A program made the position numbers and the translations under genes. 9,001 nt of DNA from Cyanobacteria bacterium UBA11153 (GTDB lineage: Bacteria > Cyanobacteriota > Cyanobacteriia > Cyanobacteriales > Coleofasciculaceae), in NCBI GenBank assembly GCA_003511885.1, contig DOIX01000216.1:724-9724 (forward strand). Reading direction: 5' to 3'. How positions within the stretch are numbered: position 1 is the first letter of the stretch; each line of letters begins with the position of its first letter. Positions 5,256-9,001 of this stretch are shown piece by piece. The notes beneath the pieces were generated by a model that was given only the letters and a program-made list of their open reading frames with translations, did not search any database and was not told where the DNA came from.

Positions 5256-6494
5256 ATGTCCAAACTATACAAACAGATACCATTACTGGCTGCTGCCATC
5301 CTCAGTCTCAGCGTAACTCCTCCTCTTAGTGCTTGGGCTGGTAAAGTGCCAGAAAATCACCATACCAAGCAATTAGTTGAGGGTTTGCACAGCGAAAATC
5401 TGGAGGCAGCAACTTACTTTCAGCAAGGGGTGACGCGCTATAACCGCCAAGACTTTACGGCAGCCGAGGTGGCATTTCGCAAAGCACTTCAATTCGATCC
5501 TTTTATGCCCATGGCGCGTTATTTATTGGGGAATTCACTGGTAGAACAAGGTAAGATAGAATTAGCTGCAGAACAATATCAACTTGCCCTTAATCTTAGT
5601 CCCAATATGGCAGAGGCTCACTACAATCTGGGTTTGACTCTCTATCAGCAGGGGAAGACAGATGAGGCAATTTTATCTTATCTGAGGGCACTATCTTTCA
5701 ATCCTAATTTAGCCGAAGCTAGGTATAACTTAGGTTTAGCCTTTGAGTCTAATGGTCAAACGGCTGATGCGATCGCAGCTTATAATGAAGCGGTTCGCCT
5801 TAACCCTCAATATGCGGCTGCGCAATATAATTTAGGATTGCTTTTAGTAAAGCAAAATCAAGTTGAACCTGCCATTACTGCACTGCAACAAGCAATTAGT
5901 ACCAATCCTAAATCAGTCCAAGCCCAATATCAGTTAGGATTGCTCCTACTTCAACAAGAGCGACTAGAGGAAGCCAAAAGTTCTTTTTTAGCAGCAACCA
6001 AGATAGACTCTAAATTTGCTCCTGCCCACTATCAATTAGGTCTCATTTTAATTAAGGAAGGAGATTTAAAGGAAGCCATTCGGCGGTTTGATTGGGTAAC
6101 CAAACTCGAACCAAATAATCCAGAAGCTTACCAACAATTGGGAGCAGCACTGAACAAAAATAACGAGTACGAGGATGCAGCCGTTGTCCTGAGAAAAGCC
6201 CTAGCCATCGATAGGTACAATGCCATCAGTCATTATAACCTAGGAATAGCACTCCATCAAACCAAGAACTACGAAGGCGCGATCGCAGAATATCAGGAAG
6301 CGATTATCCTCAATCCCAAGCTATCCCTAGGTTTTTATAACCTGGGGATAGCATTACAGCAATCTGGTAGAGGTGCAGAATCAGTGCAGTTTTTCCAGGA
6401 AGCCCGGAGATTATTTATTCAGGAAGGCAATCTGGAAAAGATTGATGAGTTGGATAAGTATATTCAGCAACTAAATACACCTCCTAGTCGTTAG
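5256..6494 (+). CDS. Exported TPR-repeat protein, ten TPRs
   Basis: The 412-residue protein starts with a signal peptide (KLYK, hydrophobic core about 8-20, cleavage probably after AWA at 26-28). After a short linker it consists almost wholly of ten uninterrupted 34-residue tetratricopeptide repeats from about 52 to 391. Most show the canonical Y-x-LG-x8-G pattern and a closing P (for example EAHYNLGLTLYQQGKTDEAI). A charged C-terminal helix follows. Such superhelices bind partner proteins; with the signal peptide it would act in the periplasm or thylakoid lumen. No catalytic domain is present and I cannot name the partner. The start at 5256 is chosen for the signal peptide; a GGGGGAAAAG stretch ends about 9 bases before the ATG. 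It ends at the palindrome shared with ktrA. Confidence 0.85.
   Translation: MSKLYKQIPLLAAAILSLSVTPPLSAWAGKVPENHHTKQLVEGLHSENLEAATYFQQGVTRYNRQDFTAAEVAFRKALQFDPFMPMARYLLGNSLVEQGKIELAAEQYQLALNLSPNMAEAHYNLGLTLYQQGKTDEAILSYLRALSFNPNLAEARYNLGLAFESNGQTADAIAAYNEAVRLNPQYAAAQYNLGLLLVKQNQVEPAITALQQAISTNPKSVQAQYQLGLLLLQQERLEEAKSSFLAATKIDSKFAPAHYQLGLILIKEGDLKEAIRRFDWVTKLEPNNPEAYQQLGAALNKNNEYEDAAVVLRKALAIDRYNAISHYNLGIALHQTKNYEGAIAEYQEAIILNPKLSLGFYNLGIALQQSGRGAESVQFFQEARRLFIQEGNLEKIDELDKYIQQLNTPPSR
5769..5776. repeat. HIP1 octamer GCGATCGC
   Basis: A perfect HIP1 site in the fourth TPR of the TPR gene, encoding part of the DAIAAY segment. Confidence 0.8.
6279..6286. repeat. HIP1 octamer GCGATCGC
   Basis: A perfect HIP1 site in the ninth TPR. 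It falls at the equivalent point of the repeat as the site at 5769 (the A-I-A of GAIAEY/DAIAAY). Confidence 0.8.
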
Positions 6495-6506
6495 TTATTG
6501 ACAGGT

Positions 6507-6532
6507 TAACAAGGGGTTTAAACCCCTTGTTA
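6507..6532. terminator. Bidirectional terminator between the TPR gene and ktrA
   Basis: A perfect 26-bp palindrome (arms TAACAAGGGGTTT and complement) lies 12 bp after the TPR stop and 26 bp after the ktrA stop on the other strand. On the plus strand it is followed by GTTTTGACTTTT. The position between convergent genes and the GC-rich stem fit a shared terminator. Confidence 0.75.
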
Positions 6533-6558
6533 GTTTTGACTTTTCCATAGGTGACTTT

Positions 6559-7254
6559 TTACATTGGCATCCTTTCAATATCTCGCGTTGAACCAATTAC
6601 TACCATTCTATATCCCTTAGCTAAACGTGTAGTAGGATCGGGATTAATCTCAAAATTATCGTTTTTACCAACAGCCAATACATTGAGTCCATAGCGACTT
6701 CGGAGTTGTAATTCCATCACTGTTTTGCCATGAAATTCTTCCGGGACTAATACTTCGACAATGCTATGATTAGGGTCTAAGTCAAATCGATCTAAAACTG
6801 AAGGTTGAGTTATGGATCTCGCTAAGGCGCAACCCGCTTCATATTCTGGATAGACAATATGATCCGCCCCTACTTTTTGTAATAGCTTACCATGGATTTC
6901 CGACGAAGCTTTGGCAACCACATAAGGTACTCCAGCTTCCTTAACATTCAATGTGGTAATAATACTTTCTTTTAAATAATTACCAATCGCGACAATCACC
7001 GTATTACATTCAAATATTCCTCCTTCCTTGAGGGCTGATACTTCAGTTGAATCTAACTGGATGGCATGAGAAATTATCTGATCTGATAAAGCTTGGGCAA
7101 CTCGTTTTTCATCGATATCAGTTCCCATCACTTGGCAACCTTGTTTGTACAAAGTCATGCAAACACCTCTACCAAAGCGCCCTAAGCCAATCACTCCAAA
7201 TTGTTGATTTTCTTTGCGTAAATTGCGAAGAAAGCCTAATGATGAAAAATTCAC
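6559..7254 (-). CDS. ktrA: KtrA/TrkA-type regulatory subunit of potassium uptake system
   Basis: The 231-residue cytoplasmic protein forms the gating ring that binds KtrB and controls potassium uptake in response to nucleotide. The RCK_N (TrkA-N) Rossmann domain spans about 18-140: GLGRFG at 23-28 is the nucleotide-binding glycine loop and the acidic D46/D48 end the second strand. The RCK_C domain spans about 160-229 (SIVEVLVPEEFHGKTVMELQ). Length matches KtrA (about 220-235 residues) rather than the double-length TrkA of enterobacteria. The start is GTG at 7254, supported by GGGAGA a few bases upstream. It follows ktrB on the same strand after 114 bp, so they probably form one transcript, with an STRR hairpin between them. 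Confidence 0.9.
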   Translation of the reverse strand: MNFSSLGFLRNLRKENQQFGVIGLGRFGRGVCMTLYKQGCQVMGTDIDEKRVAQALSDQIISHAIQLDSTEVSALKEGGIFECNTVIVAIGNYLKESIITTLNVKEAGVPYVVAKASSEIHGKLLQKVGADHIVYPEYEAGCALARSITQPSVLDRFDLDPNHSIVEVLVPEEFHGKTVMELQLRSRYGLNVLAVGKNDNFEINPDPTTRLAKGYRMVVIGSTRDIERMPM

Positions 7255-7275
7255 AATCTTCTCCCTGCTACTATA

Positions 7276-7317
7276 ATAGTTGATAATTGATAGTTGATAG
7301 TTGACAGTTGATAGCTG
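7276..7317. repeat. STRR heptamer array, six ATAGTTG-type units
   Basis: Six contiguous 7-bp units: ATAGTTG, ATAATTG, ATAGTTG, ATAGTTG, ACAGTTG, ATAGCTG. It lies in the ktrB-ktrA gap, ending 22 bp before ktrA in transcript direction. It is complementary to the second array at 7332-7366: TGACAGTTGA (7302-7311) matches TCAACTGTCA (7356-7365) perfectly. Confidence 0.75.
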
Positions 7318-7331
7318 CTCAAATTATCTGA

Positions 7332-7366
7332 TTGTCAATTGTTTGCTGTCCATTGTCAACTGTCAT
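7332..7366. repeat. Second STRR array in inverted orientation
   Basis: Five 7-bp units (TTGTCAA, TTGTTTG, CTGTCCA, TTGTCAA, CTGTCAT), more diverged, correspond to the reverse complement of the heptamers at 7276-7317. It begins right after the ktrB stop codon in transcript direction. The two arrays together can fold into a stem-loop in the ktrB-ktrA message. Confidence 0.6.
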
Positions 7367-7368
7367 AA

Positions 7369-8703
7369 CTATCCCACCAGAAGGTTTTCTTCAGGATAGC
7401 GAACCGAAGTGGGAAGGGGATCTCCCAATAAAGCTGACATGAACAATAAAACACCAACTCTTCCCAGGTACATAGTAACAACTAAAATAAGTTTAGCAAA
7501 GGCAGAAATCTTAGCCGTAATCCCCGTAGAAAGACCAACTGTAGCAAAAGCAGAAACCACTTCAAATAGGATCTGAGCCAAATCAAAATCTGGATCGGTT
7601 ATGGCAATTAAAGTAGTCGCTCCTGTCACCACAATAGCTGAACCAACTAATACTGCTATCGCCTTCAAAATTAGATTTACTGCCACTTGACGTTCGTAAA
7701 GATCGACCTCATCTTTTCCTTGAAGAATTGCCTTAGTACAACTAGTTAATACTCGCAGAGTTGTAGTTTTGATTCCCCCACCCGTACCACCTGGGCTAGC
7801 ACCAATAAACATTAAACCAATAGTGATGAATAAACCAGCAGTCGTCATTTTTCCAATGTCAATAGTATTAAAACCAGCAGTTCTAGGCGTAACAGACTGA
7901 AACCAGGCTGCCAGTAATTTATCTGGGAAATTCAAAGAACCCAATGTATCAGAATTATGAAATTCTACAATCAAAAATCCAATAGTTCCAGCAAGCAAAA
8001 GAAATAAAGTCGTGCTGGTAGCCACTTTGAAGTTGAGAGAAAATATAATTTTGGGTTGGTTCTTGACAAAGCGCTGATACAACCAAATGTACATTTCAAA
8101 GATCGCTTGATACCCAATACCGCCAAAGATAATCAATCCAGTGACAACCAGATTTAATAAGACAGAAGACTGATAGCGGATCAAGTTATCTGAAAATAGA
8201 CTAAATCCGGCATTATTCCATGAATTAACACTATGAAAAATAGCTAGCCATAGTCCGCGATCTAATCCATAGTCAGGAACAAAAACAATTAAGAGGAGGA
8301 AAATACCTACAATTTCAAAAATTAATGTGGTAGCAATAATTGAGCGAATCACTTGAGCGCTATCTTGTAATCCTGGTCTATCTAAAGCTTGTTGAATCGC
8401 CATTTTCTGTCTCAAGTCAAACCGTCGCCCAATTAAAAGTATTAGAAACGTTGTCGTTGTCATATATCCCAATCCGCCAATTTGGACAAGGGCGACGACG
8501 AAAAACTGACCTAAGCCAGAGAAATAAGTGCCCGTATCGACAACTCCCAAACCAGTAACGCAGACAGCAGAGGTAGCGGTGAAAAGTGATACAATTGGGT
8601 CATTCCAACTGCCACTACTTGTGGAAAATGGCATCATGAGCAGGATAGTCCCCACGGTAATCACGGCAAGGAATCCTAGACAAATAGTTCGCGAGATAGT
8701 CAT
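7369..8703 (-). CDS. ktrB: KtrB/TrkH-type potassium-translocating membrane subunit
   Basis: The 444-residue inner-membrane protein is the ion-conducting subunit of a Ktr system; in cyanobacteria the relatives are sodium-dependent potassium uptake proteins important in osmotic and salt stress. Four M1-P-M2 repeats are visible from their selectivity loops: SAVCVTGLG (45-53), NAGFS (164-168), TAGFN (275-279) and ATVGLSTG (387-394), each with the conserved glycine. The intramembrane gating loop of the third repeat is GASPGGTGGG (301-310). Length fits KtrB (about 440-460), and the C-terminus GDPLPTSVRYPEENLLVG is KtrB-like. The start is ATG at 8703; no strong Shine-Dalgarno is seen. A promoter candidate lies about 90 bp upstream. 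ktrA follows in the same direction. Confidence 0.92.
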   Translation of the reverse strand: MTISRTICLGFLAVITVGTILLMMPFSTSSGSWNDPIVSLFTATSAVCVTGLGVVDTGTYFSGLGQFFVVALVQIGGLGYMTTTTFLILLIGRRFDLRQKMAIQQALDRPGLQDSAQVIRSIIATTLIFEIVGIFLLLIVFVPDYGLDRGLWLAIFHSVNSWNNAGFSLFSDNLIRYQSSVLLNLVVTGLIIFGGIGYQAIFEMYIWLYQRFVKNQPKIIFSLNFKVATSTTLFLLLAGTIGFLIVEFHNSDTLGSLNFPDKLLAAWFQSVTPRTAGFNTIDIGKMTTAGLFITIGLMFIGASPGGTGGGIKTTTLRVLTSCTKAILQGKDEVDLYERQVAVNLILKAIAVLVGSAIVVTGATTLIAITDPDFDLAQILFEVVSAFATVGLSTGITAKISAFAKLILVVTMYLGRVGVLLFMSALLGDPLPTSVRYPEENLLVG

Positions 8704-8735
8704 TGGGCGAGTTAGTAAAAGGCAAGGATTAAAGG

Positions 8736-8747
8736 AAATCGCGATTT
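8736..8747. promoter_or_regulatory. Perfect 12-bp palindrome in the ktrB leader
   Basis: AAATCGCGATTT lies 33 bp upstream of the ktrB start, between the candidate promoter and the ATG. A 6-bp hairpin, CTGTAT-CAA-ATACAG (8757-8771), sits next to it. Either could be a regulator site or a leader structure; the sequence alone does not decide. Confidence 0.25.
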
Positions 8748-8795
8748 TAAGAGATCCTGTATCAAATACAGATTACTTTAAATCTCCTGCACTTA

Positions 8796-8824
8796 AGTAT
8801 CATGAGACTTGTAGCAAAAGTCAA
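8796..8824 (-). promoter_or_regulatory. Candidate sigma-70 promoter of ktrB-ktrA
   Basis: On the minus strand TTGACT (8824-8819, five of six to TTGACA) and GATACT (8801-8796, four of six to TATAAT) are separated by exactly 17 bp. Transcription would start near 8789 and give a leader of about 85 bases. The remaining stretch to the window end (8825-9001) has no open frame I can support on either strand; it ends in a CAGTTGA-type STRR unit. Confidence 0.4.
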
Positions 8825-9001
8825 TAGAGCTATAAAATCCTTGAGAATGCCAGTCATAATTATTACTGGGCAATGCTTTAGCTAAGTTAATCCTAATAAT
8901 TTAGTATCCCGATGCCCTTAAGAACCGTTTTCCCATCAAAAGACATAAATTATATCATTTTATACCGACAATCGGGGAGAGCTATAGCAGTGGACAGTTG
9001 A

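Noticed and set aside
5138..5329. 63-residue frame MAKRGRLEIRRRRE... before the TPR gene
   Set aside because: It overlaps the signal-peptide coding region of the TPR gene in another frame, has no ribosome binding site, and its basic N-terminus comes from a purine-rich stretch.
7276..7366. CRISPR array
   Set aside because: The repeated units are only 7 bp and contiguous, without spacers, and lie in two opposed orientations; this is STRR, not CRISPR.
8528..8827. 99-residue plus-strand frame opposite the start of ktrB
   Set aside because: It is the antisense of well-conserved KtrB membrane segments and crosses the candidate ktrB promoter; composition is not protein-like.

Overview
The window looks like a cyanobacterial chromosome, most likely from a filamentous species. 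The evidence is three HIP1 octamers (GCGATCGC), arrays of 7-bp short tandem repeats of the STRR type, a copy of the cyanobacterial interspersed repeat that reads GGATCCCCCTAAATCCCCC, AT-rich codon usage, and a KtrB/KtrA potassium system. No rRNA, tRNA, CRISPR array or intact insertion sequence was seen.

Left part (about 1-3760): a fragment of an extracellular contractile injection system (eCIS) type locus. On the minus strand is a 469-residue protein with a DUF4157 (eCIS core) domain carrying HEAAH. Its C-terminal domain looks like a papain-fold hydrolase of the NlpC/P60-CHAP kind, so it is a candidate cargo or effector. Diverging from it across 58 bp is a 676-residue AAA+ ATPase of the eCIS-associated type. 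The ATPase lacks the usual N-terminal segment, and its only plausible start (TTG) lies inside an interspersed repeat. No sheath, tube, baseplate or spike gene is in the window. At the extreme left edge a small membrane-anchored reading frame runs off the window on the minus strand.

Middle (3761-5255): a 91-residue membrane protein that reads like the two ends of a cyanobacterial CDP-alcohol phosphatidyltransferase joined after loss of the catalytic core. Its C-terminal tail is encoded by a heptamer repeat. Next comes a NrdG-like radical SAM protein with a strong ribosome binding site and a small inverted repeat in its promoter region, then a 239-bp gap with two hairpins.

Right part (5256-9001): an exported or periplasmic protein made of ten consecutive TPR repeats. 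It is separated by a perfect 26-bp palindrome from a convergent pair, ktrB then ktrA (minus strand), encoding the membrane and regulatory subunits of a Ktr potassium uptake system. The 114-bp gap between ktrB and ktrA holds two STRR arrays in opposite orientation that can fold on each other. A sigma-70-type promoter candidate lies upstream of ktrB.

The most interesting part is the DUF4157-hydrolase/AAA pair standing without structural eCIS genes, together with evidence that repeats have reshaped gene ends in this neighbourhood.
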